Source: Pleodorina starrii (taxonomy: Eukaryota > Chlorophyta > Chlorophyceae > Chlamydomonadales > Volvocaceae). Taken from it: a stretch of DNA of 64,000 bases. This document shows positions 44,556-57,400 of this stretch, one piece after another; positions within the stretch are counted from its first letter, which is position 1, and each line of letters begins with the position of its first letter. The position numbers were made by a program, and so were the translations under genes. Location: assembly GCA_030267565.1 (NCBI GenBank), contig BRXU01000002.1:7817001-7881000 (forward strand), written 5' to 3'. The notes beneath the pieces are model-generated. The model worked only from the letters and a program-made list of their open reading frames with translations, was not told where the DNA came from and did no database searches.

Positions 44556-44655
44556 CACGCGTGGGCGGGGTCCTCTACCTCTCTCCTCTACCTTCGCATG
44601 GGTCCTCTACACGCGTCGGCGGGGTCCTCTACCTTCACATGGGTCCTCTGCCTTC
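44556..44655 (+). repeat. Duplicated GGGTCCTCTACC-rich block
   Basis: CACGCGTGGGCGGGGTCCTC (44556) and CACGCGTCGGCGGGGTCCTC (44610) each precede CTTC.CATGGGTCCTCT. Confidence 0.75.
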
Positions 44656-44908
44656 CCATCGTCCGCCGCCTGTCCTGAGCGGAAGCCAGGGGCACAAGCC
44701 GGCTACATCCAAGCAAGTTCGATACCGTTCGATGCCAGTCATACGAGGCTGTGGTCGCGATGCGAACTGCCGCCAAGCGGGCTTCTGGAGCTGTCGGTTC
44801 CGTACAGCCCTGTACAGCTCATCCTGCTCATCAGTTCCGTCATGGACGGCGCTGCTATTCGTTTTACCCAGGGTGCGCCGATGTCTGCACCCTCCAAATG
44901 ACCATTGT

Positions 44909-44947
44909 GGGGGTAAAAAGTGATACCGCAGCGGAGACGGAGACGGC
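44909..44947 (-). repeat. Dispersed ~40-bp element, copy 9 (intergenic)
   Basis: GGGGGTAAAAAGTGATACCG then CAGCGGAGACGGAGACGG. It is the only clear copy outside a gene model. Confidence 0.75.
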
Positions 44948-46105
44948 GTTAGCGAACGGGTAGGGTGAGGTCTCAAGCACATTCTCTTCAAACAATCTGC
45001 AGACACACGTCTCTGGAACATGGGTACGACCCCGGGAAATTTGTTAACCATGTCAGAGAAAACAAACCCCAGGTCCAAAAAGTCAAGGTAGAGGGACATC
45101 CGACTGCCCAAAGGGCCGAACGTCAAGTATTGAAGTCACCATGTGACGCATTTATCGCAATCACAGAGGGGGGGGCCTGCAACGCAACATATTCGGGCAC
45201 AAGAACCGAAGTCGACACAGAAGTGTACGGAGTCGCACTTAACTCCGGCTTCCCCTCGCAACACCCGCGAACCTGACATCTACCGTTGGGGGTTGCCAAA
45301 CCGCCACAAGGAACCCTACACTGCCAACGAAGAACCTTTCTACCTGCGAACAACTTGGCGGCGCCAGTCCTCTGCGCCCGCCTCCCTCCCGCTCCGGCGC
45401 CAAAACTAACGTGCATTTAACGCCAATCGGCCCATGCAACTTCCTGCGACACCGTGCCCGTACTGCGGCGTAAATGGGCCATGTGTATGAAAGCCTTTCC
45501 CGCGCACAGCGTCCCGCGCACACCGTCCGTAACGACTGAGCAAGTCACAAGCGGCTGCCAGTACTACCGCACATGCGGACGCATGTATCACCATACCGCG
45601 TGCAGGAGCTGCGGTGCTGCAGACATATGCCTGTAGCGTGACCGAAGGCGCCATGGATAGCATAATCGACGCTCCAGAAGGTGCGCCGCAAATCCCCGTA
45701 TGTACACATATGCCACCACCGAACGCCAGTTACTATGCAATCGTCACCCGTGTGTGTAGTCATAGAGCTGCATGCTCCTGCGACAAGACTCTCACTCTGT
45801 CATTCGTTTTCAAACGTGGACCTGCCAATAACAGTCCCGCAAACGGTCGTCGACACACTCGTGAGCACTCAAAATTCACACTGCAGTAAACGCAGTATAC
45901 GGCGAACATACTAGGTCTACTGCATGGGTCCCCATCCTGACAAGCCATATCCTCCTGAACTGGCCCGCGGTCGTGCGTGGGGCGCGCGGCCGGCTCCCAC
46001 CCAGCAAGTCCTGCCACTGCTCAACCAGCTCAATGCCATCGAGCGCCCATCTTGCATCGCCCCGGCTTTCTTGCGACGGGCTGCATCGAGTTAGACTTCC
46101 CGCGC

Positions 46106-49100
46106 TCAGCCCTCCAGCGATGGCCACGCGCTGGGCCTGTACCAGATGGGGCTCTGCGCTACCATGCTCCCGAGAACGATCTTGTAGCAATTGGGTTCCA
46201 TGGCGGTGAAGACGGCCTCCACTGCCTCAGCGTCGACGTCAAACAGCGGCTCCTTCCCTTTCGTGGCTACCGAGAAGCAGGGCACCCGGCAGGGGCAGTC
46301 TGGCAGGTCCGCTTCCTCTGACAGCAGCCGGATGTGTACGGCCGCGACATTGCTCAGCATTGCCACGTTCATCAGGAAGTGGTTCAGCCCAGACCGGCTC
46401 AGCGGCAGCAGCGTTTGCGCGTGGTTCTGCGCCTGAGAGGGCGCTGGCTGCGCCGGCGCCGTCCCAGCTGCAGATCCGGCGGCACCGGCGGCTCCTGTCT
46501 GCGCGGCACGGCGAGTACGCGCAGCCGCGGGTGCGGCGGGGCCGCCGGTACTCGCGCCGACCGCGCTGAGCCGCGGCGCTGGCTCGACGGGCGGCTGCGG
46601 CTCCTCGAGCAACTCAAGGCTCCGGAGCTTTCGCAGCTGCAGCAGAGGTCGCAAGACATACGGCGCAACGCGACTGGAGCAGTCAAGCGGAAGCTGCGGC
46701 GGCGCGGCGGCAGCGCTGCCAGAGCTGCGCCGCCCGGCGCCCTGCAGGGACTTTCGCGACCGGGTGACCATCCCGTGGGAACCGTGCGCCGCAAGCCGGA
46801 GAGACGCTTGTAGCTCCCGCGGCCGGATGAGGTCGTGCACGCCAAGCACTCTCGACTCCATCCCGCTTTGGCCCATGCCGACCGCGAGGTCGCCCGCCGA
46901 GGAGGTGCCTGGCACGGCGGTGTCCGGCTGGTAGGTGAAGCTCACGAAGAGGTGCTCCAGGGTGGTGCAGCCGCCCAGGACCGTGAAGTCTGCGGGGCTC
47001 AGCCTGGCGTTGCTGATCTGCGGGCGAGAGGGAACGTGGGATGCCAACAGGATGAATAGGTGGAACGCAAATAGGCGCAATGAAACAGTTCGACGTTGCA
47101 AAGGCAGCAAACAGAAACGTAGACGACCCAATTTTTATCTGTGCAACCCGGCCATGCGCTCTGACCTGGAGCCGCGTCAGGCGCGCAGCGCTGAGGTCCG
47201 GCAGCATCGACAGTGCCGAGCGGTAGCCGCGCAGATGCAGCAGCGACAGCGCATCGGGCGCGTGGCTGCCCAATTCCGACATGTTGAGCGCGCCCCAGCG
47301 CTCCTTCGGCTCGGGTGGCGACGGCTGTGCCATGCCAAGTCGCGGCATCGACAGGTTGACGCAGCGGGTGGCGGCGGACTCGAAGGAGGTCTCGCGCGAC
47401 AGGGCGTCTGCGTGGATGGTCAGGTTGACCTGAGGGAGCAAGGCGTGCCATTGGCAATTTGCGACGAAATGCGTCGCAACTGATGTCATTCCAAGCAGCG
47501 GCTTGGTAAGATGGCAAAGGCAGCCAGGCAATACATATAAGTGTCACTCGAATCACTCCCCCAGACCAACCGAGTGTGCGCACCTTGCAGCCCTGCGGCG
47601 CCAGGTGAAGGTTGCGGAAGTGCGCGTGCACCGTCCGCGCGGCGTCCTGGGGCACTCGCACATCCAGGTCGAGCGTTTGCAGGGAGCAGCCCACGAGGAA
47701 GTCGCAGCTGGCAGGGCCGCTCTCGCTTACGACGGTGCGTGACAGGATGATCGCGGCCCGCAGGTGGCGCAGGCGGGGCACGCCGCGGACCACCGGCCCA
47801 AGGAAGTCCAGCTGGAAGCGGGCACGATCGTCCAGCACCTGAGCGGGATGTTAGAATGGGCGGGTTAATCATGGGCGTGCGATGCGTGCCGTGCATCTGG
47901 CGGAACTGCATGCGCCGTGCTGAAGGGAGGCACTTGTATGCAGCGATGGTTTGTTGGTGGACCGACGGGCGCTGAGCGCGGTGTTGGCTGATAACACCAA
48001 GTACACCTCCCGCCCACGTCGCAACCTATCGGCAACCACAACGGCCCAGGCGTCTACCTCGATGCCGAAGGTCGTCAGGTTCAAGAGGCTGGCCAGCGGC
48101 GTCAGCTCTGGAATGTTCCTGCAAAGGGGCAGCACGAACACGAAAACTCTTAAAGCCGCCACACAATTAATTTCTGGTATCGTTGGGAACCTACAAAAAT
48201 ATGCGTACAAGAGACAGCTAGTGAGCAAGGAGAACCCCCATATCCCCACAAGCCTGGACTTACCACATATTGTACCGCACGTTGAGCTCCGTTAGCTGGC
48301 TCAGGTGCGACAGGTGCTGGATCTGGTCCCAGGCGGTGACGCACACGTCCAGCTTGCGGATGTTCACGAAGGCGCGGCTGTCACACAGCGCTTGGACGTG
48401 GTTGTGCGGCGGTGGGATCAGGCTGTCCAAGCGGAGAGAGGTCACATCGGGAAGCACGGTGGACAGCAGCGAGACGATCTGCAAGAGCAAAGGGCACGGG
48501 GGTTTTGGCTTGCGCAGTGCGAAATGTGGTCCGCCGGCTCGAATCAACAAGCTGGCAGCTTCCCCCTATAGGTTAGCATCGCCCAACCGCGCATCATCTT
48601 GCGCGTGCATCCAGACCACCGTCCATATCCACGACGTCCTGACACCGCTCGCACGACACACATAGCAATGCTGTTCGTTCAAGGGAAACCACCGTGCTAG
48701 TAGCTATTCCCTTTCTAGCCCAGCGGCTACCTCGGCGGTGGCTGGCAGCTCCACGTCCAGGTGCGTGATTGGCGTCGCCTTGAGCGCGCCCAGCTTGCGA
48801 AGGTACATCAGCACTGGCAGGAGGCGCTGCTGCGTGTTATGCACGTGCGCGTGGGGCATGCTCTCTTCGCCCTGCGCGCAAAGATTGCACCCCACGCTTA
48901 GTGATGCTGTCATTGCACAGAAATCCCATGTTTGTGCTGACCCGTGCTGCCTGGGCGCTCGTGCCATTGCGCGTAATTGTGCCCAGTTGGGTTGGTCTGG
49001 CGGCGACGCAGCCGCAGCCTCTCAGTTGCAGTCAGGTACCAGGTGCGCAAGAATGTTACAGGGGTCTGGATTAACTAGCGTCGCCTCCGTCCCTTTCGCG

Positions 49101-50186
49101 GCGGTTTCGTCTTTACCCCCAATAATTTATCCACAACTGTCGCTCGGCCCCAAGGGTTTAGCCTGGCAACCGTGCGCGTGTGCAGCGGGCGGGCTGGCGC
49201 CTACCTTCCAGGAAGCGGCGCCCTCCATCCGGAGCTGCAGCTCGTTCGCGAGCATCTTGCCGCTGCTCAGGAGGCGCACGACACCGTTAACGCGGCGATC
49301 CCAGGCCTCGAGTTGCGCGGGCACCCACGGGCTGCTTTGCATCGGTAGGGTAAAGCGTAGCCGGACAGGTGCAGAGCTGCAGGCCTCGCGCATCGTGGAG
49401 GCAACCCTGCGCGCCGCTAAGACGGTCGCGGGGTCCAGGTTCTGGCAAATGGTCTGAAAAGGGATGAAGTGAGGGGGCCAGATGACGGGTGCTCGTGGGT
49501 AACCGCGATGAAGTGCCGGACTGAAGTAAAGAAAGCGTCATGGGAACGCGGTTGCCAGAGGAACAGCAGTTCGCAGGTCAAGCGCACGGGCAATTCCCTC
49601 TCACCTTGAGCACCTCAGCGGGCAGCTCGTTCCAGGTTGCCTTTTGGTTTGGGTTGCGGGGCCGGACGCTGCTTGGCAGGCCACCCGTGGGCAGCGAGTT
49701 ATCGGTAAGCCTCGTGCCTGAAAATATGCAAGTTACAAGAGCTTATATGACGTCCAGACAGCGAGGAACAGCTGAGGCATGGGGTGGGTGACCCTTTGAG
49801 GATTCAACTTGAAATGCTCGACACAGAGACTTCACACAAAACGACGCGCCTGCAGCGGGCATCGAGCTCCGTGTCCTAAGGTTGTATGCGGAACGCGAAG
49901 GGGCTACTGGCGTTGCGTGGCCAGGGCCTCCAGCCTTGGGCAGCTCCGGTGCGCTCCTCCTCGCTTTCTTCTTTGCGGCTGGTTGAACCGCGACATCGCT
50001 GGCACGCCGCTTCTGCCTTTTCGGAGCTGCCAACTGTGCTGCTGGCTGTGCCTTTGCCTGCTCGCGCTGCTGTTTACTTTCGCTTGCTCCCCCTCCGGAC
50101 ATCGAAGCGGCTTGTCGCTTCGCTCTCTGTCCTGCCGCCTGCATTCTGTATTGCCTTCTGTAAGGCTTATGGCTTATGAATAGCAA
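46106..50186 (-). CDS. F-box protein with leucine-rich-repeat-like segments, 9 exons
   Basis: Likely substrate receptor of an SCF-type ubiquitin ligase. Exons (minus order): 50186-49838, 49717-49605, 49453-49205, 48871-48731, 48478-48264, 48118-48007, 47838-47584, 47429-47166, 47017-46106; phases agree and give about 869 residues. A second in-frame ATG at 50144 (MQAAGQRAKRQAAS) is an equally good start. The N-terminus is Lys/Arg-rich with nuclear-localisation-like runs (KRQKRRAS, AKKKARR). The F-box spans an exon junction: WNELPAEVLK then TICQNLDPATVLAARRVAST (about 145-174). Downstream are irregular leucine-rich strands, e.g. LTELNVRYNMW, LQTLDLDVRVP and LRSLELLEEP. The last exon is 304 codons and includes a Pro/Ala/Gln-rich stretch. 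The E1 donor (T|GTGTGA) is weak and chosen by phase. Substrate unknown. Confidence 0.77.
49081..49120 (+). repeat. Dispersed ~40-bp element, copy 10
   Basis: CGCCTCCGTCCCTTTCGCGG then CGGTTTCGTCTTTACCCC, antisense in the intron between F-box exons 49453-49205 and 48871-48731. Confidence 0.7.
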
Positions 50187-51428
50187 ATGGCGCTCAAAGT
50201 CTGTAATCAGTAATCTTGGGCTGTTGTCTCTGTTGCCCCACCCACCCTGACTGTTTCTGAGAGATACTGATTGAAACCAGTGAACCCGTGTTAGTTAGTA
50301 ACCAAGTAACATAAAAGCCGTAAGCAGTTGTATGCTCTGAAAATTTGAATTGTTTTGCATGAGGGCAAAGCACGCAACGCACGGGAACGGCAATGTACGG
50401 TTTGATTGAGAGGTCGCCCGGAAACTAAAGCTAGACACTTGCTGCGTGCATATTCATTTTCTGTAGTGCAAGACGTCAGGGCAATAACATACTAACTACA
50501 TCCCCACGTGTTGTGGGGTATCCTTTTCCGTAGTAACGCCCTGGCGACGCTCTGCCGAGTAGCGCAGCCCCGGGTCTGCTTTCTCTGTGTGCAACAACAT
50601 CGCGGCGTACACACACACTCGCGGTCTCAGCGGTTTATCTTAGCTGGGCGGAAGCAAGCGGACTCTCTCGGACGGAAACGTCCGAGCCCAAGCATGATAG
50701 TTATGCTTCCTTACTATGCGACCATGCGCATGGATACGTGCAGTGAGTCGCGAAAGGTGCTCAATTATATATCAGTACAGATGCTGCGAAATCGAGTACG
50801 CTTTAGCCTCCGGCGGCGACGTCGAGACGTTTTTCGTATCCAGTCTCAGTAACACGCTTCGCGGCACATGGTAGCGGCGCATAAGCCGTGTATTTGTGGG
50901 CCCCCAAGCGCGGGAAGCACGCCCTGATGGCCGCACGGCCATGTAACCTCCCGCGGGCTTCTGTTTCGACTCTGGGCTGCGAGGGGTTTTAGGTAAGCCT
51001 CGAAGTGACCAGGTGCAGGCCGCAAGAAATGAATCTACGGGCAAACGGCATGCAAAGATGCAATGCACCGGGCAGTCGCCATCCCGCATGCTAGTCTGCG
51101 TCATTACTTATTGCGGTAATTAGTTCCAGGAGTATAAAGTACGCGTAACGACTTTCGGGTGAAGAGTCCTAGAAGAGTTGGTGTGGGCGTACACTGCACG
51201 ACAGGGAACTTACCATTGACAGCAACACAAGCCGTTTCGGTCGTTTATATGGATGTGACTTCCCCCAAGCAAGACACCTTTTGGTTACTCAGCGTTCACA
51301 AACAGATATTGATAGCTGTTGCTACAGCGACTGATTGGAGACCGCCATTACGTCGAGGCTTTGTCTATCTCGGCCTGCATTTGTAGACTTTTTACATATA
51401 GTTCAACTCAACCTAGGGAACAAGGCAC
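50187..51428. promoter_or_regulatory. Divergent promoter region (F-box gene left, TTM gene right)
   Basis: The two flanking genes start 1.24 kb apart on opposite strands, so this region must hold both 5' regions. It is AT-richer than the coding DNA near the F-box end; a TATAAAG occurs at about 51134, some 295 bases before the TTM start codon, a plausible core promoter if the 5' leader is long. No other gene is supported here. Confidence 0.4.
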
Positions 51429-54400
51429 ATGGCGGACGCAAGGGCGCAAAGCCCAAAGCCTTCGCAGAGGAAAGATGGCAAAGTCAAGGTCAGATATTCC
51501 CGAGCGGGCAAAATAGGCGTCCCCAAGGCAATTTCGTTCTTGCACGGCCATACACACCGCTTTACCGTATGGGGTTCCTGGAACCACCTTGACATCCCGA
51601 CCGAATACATGCGGGCGGCGCAGGGCTTGCTCAAGGAGCAGCTTGAGCTGGTAAAAATAAAGCTTGACGATGGCCGGTCCCGGTACACGATCAAGGCAAT
51701 CGAGGAGACGCTTACGTTTGACAAGGTGCGGCAATAGGACTCGGGTGCCCGCCCAAAAGCCCGTCCCCGTGCATTTGCCGATGGCTGGTCAACCTGCCTG
51801 TCTGCAACCAGTTTGCAACCCCATTGTTGTTATTGGACTCTTCACGTGTAACGGGTTTGGGCTGGGGGAGGGCAGGGGGGCGGGGTTAAGTTGCCCCTTA
51901 AAAAAGGGGCGGGGCTGAGATGCCGCCCGGCCCCCGGAATCAAGGGTGGGTGGACGATAAATGGTGCCTCAGTTCGGTGCATGTGCGCGCTGGTCCAGAG
52001 CGTCGTCTTTCTTTCCCCGTGCCTGGATCCAACCCTGCTCATCTGCCAAGAGCGCTTCCACGTTTCCCACGCTTTCGGAACCAGGGCGGCTATGGTGACA
52101 TAATGACGCTGCTTTGCCGCAACCCAGGGCACATCCCAGCCCCAGTGCAGCCGGCCTTACCGCCGAATCGTGCCCCTCCGCTGTCCCCCGCTGCCCCGCT
52201 GCTCGCGGGCTTGCAAACCCCCACCTTGTCCGGCACAGGGTTTCTACGTCTTTGTGCGGGCGATCCAGATGCTCAAAGCCAGCAACACGGGCACTGTCGT
52301 GGTAAGGGCGGCTGCGGCGCACGGCGGGGCAGGGGGCGTGCGGGGAGGACGGTTCCGGGACCAATGCCCCGGATCTGGCAACGCACATGAGCTTCACCAC
52401 CGGGCTCAAAGGCCAGCGGGCGGCTCCGGCCTGTGGGCGGCTTTACAGGACACAGGACACAAAGCGCTACCTGGGAATATGAAAAACAACATCTTAGTGA
52501 AGGGACCGCGGCGACCCGGGCGATGTGGGTTTTGTGTGGAACGGGTCGCTTGGGGACCCGCCATCTTTCAGGGCGGCGCGCCCTATCCACCGCCCTGCGC
52601 CTTGCTTGTTGGGCCCTCTGCGCTGCTGGCGCCGCGCAGGTGGGGGTGGCGGGTCCGTCCGGGTCGGGCAAGACTGCCTTTTCCGAGAAGATCAAGAACC
52701 TGATGCCCGGCGTGGCGGTCATCTCCATGGACATGTATAACGACGGAACCAAGGTCATCGACGACAACTTTGACGGTGCGGCGGCGGGACTGGAGGCGGG
52801 GGTGAAAAGAAGATACCGCAGCGGAGACGGAGACGGGGCCGTGGCGGGGCCGGTCCAGCCCGGCCCCTCCGCGCTGGACTTGGGGCCGGTGTCGCAATGA
52901 CGCTTGGGGCCGTTTCCGTTTCCACCTCGTCAGTCGCTTCACCGTCCCCCTTATCGTGTCCCGCGGTGCCCGATCTCCCCGGTCTCCTCCCGGCCGCAGC
53001 TACCCAGTCCTGGCGCCACAGGGACACAGCACCCGCCCCTTTCCAGCATCCCATTCTCTCCTGGCGGGACCCCGCACGCGCCCGAGCGGTGCAGCGATCG
53101 GGCCCTTGCTCGGTACCCCTACCCGGTTTCTCGTTGCGAATTGTGCCCCCGTTTGGTCCCACCGTTGCAGATCCCCGGCTGACGGACTACGACCTGCTGC
53201 TTCAGAACCTGGCCGACCTGCGGGATGGAAAGGAGGTGCAGGTGAGCGCGCATGACGGGCTGCGAGGCCGGCGCATGGCGCGCGCGGCCGGAGGAGAGGG
53301 GAAGTGGAGGGACGGGGGCGTCCAGTCGTTGTGCTTTGCGTTTGGAAAAGGCAGGAGAAGGGAAGGGAATGGTCCAGGCGTCGCAAGGGCGCACAGCAAA
53401 GGGGGGGGAGTGAGCCCTGCGCGTTGGATAGGCAAGATGGTGCGGTGGCGGGGCCCACCCGAAGCTCGGCGGCCTCGATAGTCATCTGGGAGCGCTCTAG
53501 CTCGCCGGCGCTTTTGACGGCCCTCCCAGCAGACGCCGACGCGTCACCCAAGACCTCTTCGTCATAGTCCCGGCCCTTAACCAGGTCCTAAACCCGCGTC
53601 CGCACGTGTTACTGTTCCTACCCCTGTTCCCTCCCACTCTCCTGCTGCCTCTCTGCCTCCTGCGCGTGCTACTCTCCGCACGCTTTCCACGCCCTCTCTT
53701 GCCTACTCCGTGCCCCCATCAGATCCCCATCTACGACTTCCGCACCTCACGCCGGGTGGGCTACCGCACCCAGCCCGTTCCCGAGGCGCGTGTGGTTATT
53801 GTGGAGGGCATCTACGCTCTGAGTGAGCGGCTGCGGCCGCTGATGGACCTGCGCGTCTCCATCACGGGCGGCGTGCACTTCGACCTGGTCAAGCGGGTCA
53901 TGCGGGACATCCAGCGATCGGGGCAGGGGCCGGAGGAGATCATTCAGCAGGTGGGGCTGATTGGGGGAGAAGGGCGTTGTAAGGGCAGGGAGGTGGGTGG
54001 GGTGGGGTAAAAAAAGAAGGGAATATCGCAGGGAAAGGGTGTGCGTGGTGGGAAAGGGGGGAAAGGGAGCGGAAGGTTTGGCTGTGTCAGGCCGCGGGGC
54101 AGTCGTGTCGCCAGTGGTTGGTCGATCAGGGGCTCCGGAACGGAACCGGGCTCTTGCGGTAAGTGTGCGCTGACAGGCAGAGGCGATTCGTTCCTCAACC
54201 TTGTGACGATTGATGACCCGTCCGCTCTCTCTCTCTCTCGCTCGCTCTCTCGCTCCCTCCTTCTCGTGCCGCCCGCTCCTTCCCTCCTCCACCTACCCCG
54301 CCCTCTCCGCAGATCACCGATACCGTGTACCCCATGTATAAGGCCTTTATCGAGCCCGACCTTCAGACCGCCCACCTGCGGGTGGTCAACTCGTTCAACC

Positions 54401-57400
54401 CCTTTTCCGGCTTCATGAACGCCACCTACATCCTCAAGTCCAAAAAGGTGCCATCCCTGGAGAAGGTCACCAAGGTCCTGGAGGTGAGGCGGCGGGGGAG
54501 AGCGAGAGGGAACAGCCGGACAGGGGAGTGGCAGGTGGCGGCGCCGGTGCCGGTGGCGGGCGGATACCGGTACCAGAAGTTGGGAGGACGCTGGGCAGGT
54601 ATTGGCCGCCGTGTGGCGCGGCAGGACGGACGCCCCGGGGAAGCGGGGATGTCGGCTGCGGCCGTGTGGCAAACCCTGTGCTAGGCGAGCTGGAATCCCC
54701 CATATGCCGGCCCACGCGTCGTTTCCATGGCCCTCCCCCTCCCCTCATGCCTCCAGTCCTACGGCGCCGTGACCCAGCGTCGCGAGGTGGACATTTACGA
54801 CATCTACCTGCTCCCTCCCAACGAGGACCCCGAGACCTGCCAGTCCTGGCTGCGTATGCGCAATCGGGACGGCCGCTACAGCCTCATGTTCGAGGAGTGG
54901 GTGTCGGAGGGGCCTTTCATCATCTCGCCGCGCATCTCCTTCGAGGTGGGCGAACGGGTTTGCGGCTGGGGAGGGGCCAGGTACCGATTCACGGCTGGGT
55001 GGCTGGGGGCTGCAAGCGCCAGGGGGCGGCGCACTGGGAAAAGGCAACACCTCGTATGTGGTGTGTATTGGGTGTGCGGCGCACCGCCCCATACGGCATG
55101 CGCTTGCTGATCTTAGACAGACAGAAAGACATGTAGCAAGAACGGCGGATACAGCGCGAGCTGCTGCCCCCAACGACCGGCCCTCCTTCCTCGCTCAGCT
55201 CCGCTCCGCTCCGCCCCTCAACGGTCTGCCCAGGTGGGGGTGCGCATCCTGGGCGGCCTCATGGCGCTGGGCTACGAGATCGGGACCATCATGAAACGAA
55301 CCTCGACCATTCTGGCCGTCGGACCGCCTACCGCAGCCGGCGCCGCGGCCGCCGCCGCCGCTGTCGCGGCGGAGAGCGGCGACAGCACCGACTGCGCCGC
55401 ATCGTCGTCCATCGCGGCGGCGGTACCGCCGCCGTCGGCGCTGCCGCGGCCAGCGGGCTCCGCCGCCGCCGCGGCCGTTGAGGAGCTCCTGGTGAAGCTG
55501 GACGACGTGGGGGGCCTGGGTCGCTTCGTGCAGATCCTGGGGAGGGACCGGGAGCGGGTGGCGGCGCTGGGGAGGGATCTGGGGCTGGAGGGGACCTACA
55601 TACCCAGGTCGTACATCGAGCAGGTGAGGCCGCGACACGGGTTTGAGTAGGTATATGGGCCGGGGAATTGGGGAGAGGGGGAGAAGGGGAAGGAAAGGGA
55701 TGGCGGAGTGGAGAGGGGCGCGGGTGTAGGCAGCGGGGTGGGCGTGGAGGAGCTTTTGCGTTGGGTGGTTGGGGTGTGGGCAAGGGAGGAAAGGAGAAGT
55801 GCTGTGTAGGTTTGAAGGCTGGAGTAGGGCGGGAGAGCGGGCGGCCGCGGAGCGGTTCGGTGGCGACTGGCGAGGGAGGAGCAGAGCAGCGCCACCACAA
55901 CCACTCGCAACTGCCCAATCCCAACCATTTTTACACGGCAAGGCAGCCTAACCGTAACCGGTCGCAGAACGCGCTCGCAGCCGCCGTGCAAGGACGCAGC
56001 GGTGGTGCGAATGTCCACGCGCGCGACTGAAGGCAGACATGGCGCAGAATGCGACCCCCACCAAAGCCCCCGGGCGCGTCTGCTGTGCGCGGGCGCCGAG
56101 CCACACACCCTCCCGCGGCCCCTCTCACCCCCCTATCCATGATTGCCCCTCAGCTTGGCCGTTTTCCCAAGCCTGTCCGCTTTCCAGCTCGATCTGTCCT
56201 GTCTTCCCACTTTTTATCCTTCTTCCTTCCCGCTGCCCCCCTCCCTCCGCATGATCAACAACGTCCGCAGTGACTCACTCTTATATATTAAAGGAGCATA
56301 TCACTCCCCGACCCCTCCGCAGGTCCAACTGGAGCGACTGACGGCGGAGTTCCAGACCGTGACGGAGGACTGGAAGAGGAAGTTCAGCACTAGGAGGTAC
56401 CACCGGACATGCGGGTGGCGTCAGGGGAGCCGGAAAAGGGGGCAGGGGCCACATGTGGCGGGGAGAGCGGCGGGCGGGGTGAAGCTGGAGTGGGGAGGAT
56501 GGTGGGGTCGTGTGCCTGACGGTGAAGCAGTGGCGATGATTTGGGGGCGTCGGCGAGGGATCTGCTTCATGTGGATACCCCAGCACCTGCGTGCATCACA
56601 CGCCATGGGTCAGAGGGCGCCTCCGCCCTTCCCTGCGCTTTTCGTTGCTGTATCCTCGACCGATACAGTTGTATTGGGTCCCTTGTCTCTCGCTCCCTCC
56701 CTCCCTCTCTCCCCGCTGTACCGTCACTGCCCTCTTCTCCCGCTCCAATTCACGTTCCCGCATCCGCCCCTCCTGCCTGCTGCCCCCCCCCCTCAGCGGT
56801 GAGGTGGTGATGCCGGACAGTGTGTCGGGACTGACCAGCCCCCGCATATCGGCAGCCGGGAACACGCTCAACTTCAGGTGGGGAGGGGAGGGGCACAGCG
56901 GCGGGGATCCGTAAAAGAAGGACACGCAGCAGAGTCACCGAGGCGTCCCGGGCCGATTTCGCCTAGCTGCACTTAACCTCCTGACCTGACGAGACTTCCG
57001 GGATGGGGCACGGCGAGAAAGGGATGGGGCACGGCGAGAAAGCAAGCGAGTGAGCATGGGCGACAGTGGTGTACTTCGCATCATTCGCCGCACATGCCTC
57101 TTCCCATCAAATGCCATTTCCCCCGCCTAGATGATGCGGTATACGGTATACGCTCGCCCCAACAGCGTAGGTGTGCGCAGCTCATCAGCCTCCCAGGAAC
57201 CCCATCCGCCGGCAACCTGGCATGGCATGCGGCCGGCCCCTACCCACCTACCTACCCACCTACCTACCTACCTACCCACCTGGTGTGGCACACGAACACC
57301 CCCGCCAACGTCCGACTGACCTGACCTGACCTGACCTGGTCTCCTGAAGCTGCCCGACTGCACCCACCCACCGGCCCCCGCCAATGCGTCCCTCCCCCTT

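Larger units (their letters stand above)
44047..46105. other. Intergenic region between kinase start and F-box gene stop
   Basis: It should contain the kinase promoter and the 3' end of the F-box gene. A ~53-base-period duplication built on GGCGGGGTCCTCTACCT and CATGGGTCCTCT lies at about 44556-44655. No coding gene is supported; open frames here show no conserved motif. Confidence 0.45.

Noticed and set aside
51408..51734. Minus-strand frame opposite the first TTM exon
   Set aside because: The plus strand matches the plant TTM N-terminal segment ([12 protein letters not shown]...LTFDK) and splices in phase to the next exon.
56600..56660. Additional copies of the dispersed ~40-bp element (here and near 56.91 kb)
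   Set aside because: Only about half of the positions match by eye, so they were not counted without an alignment score.
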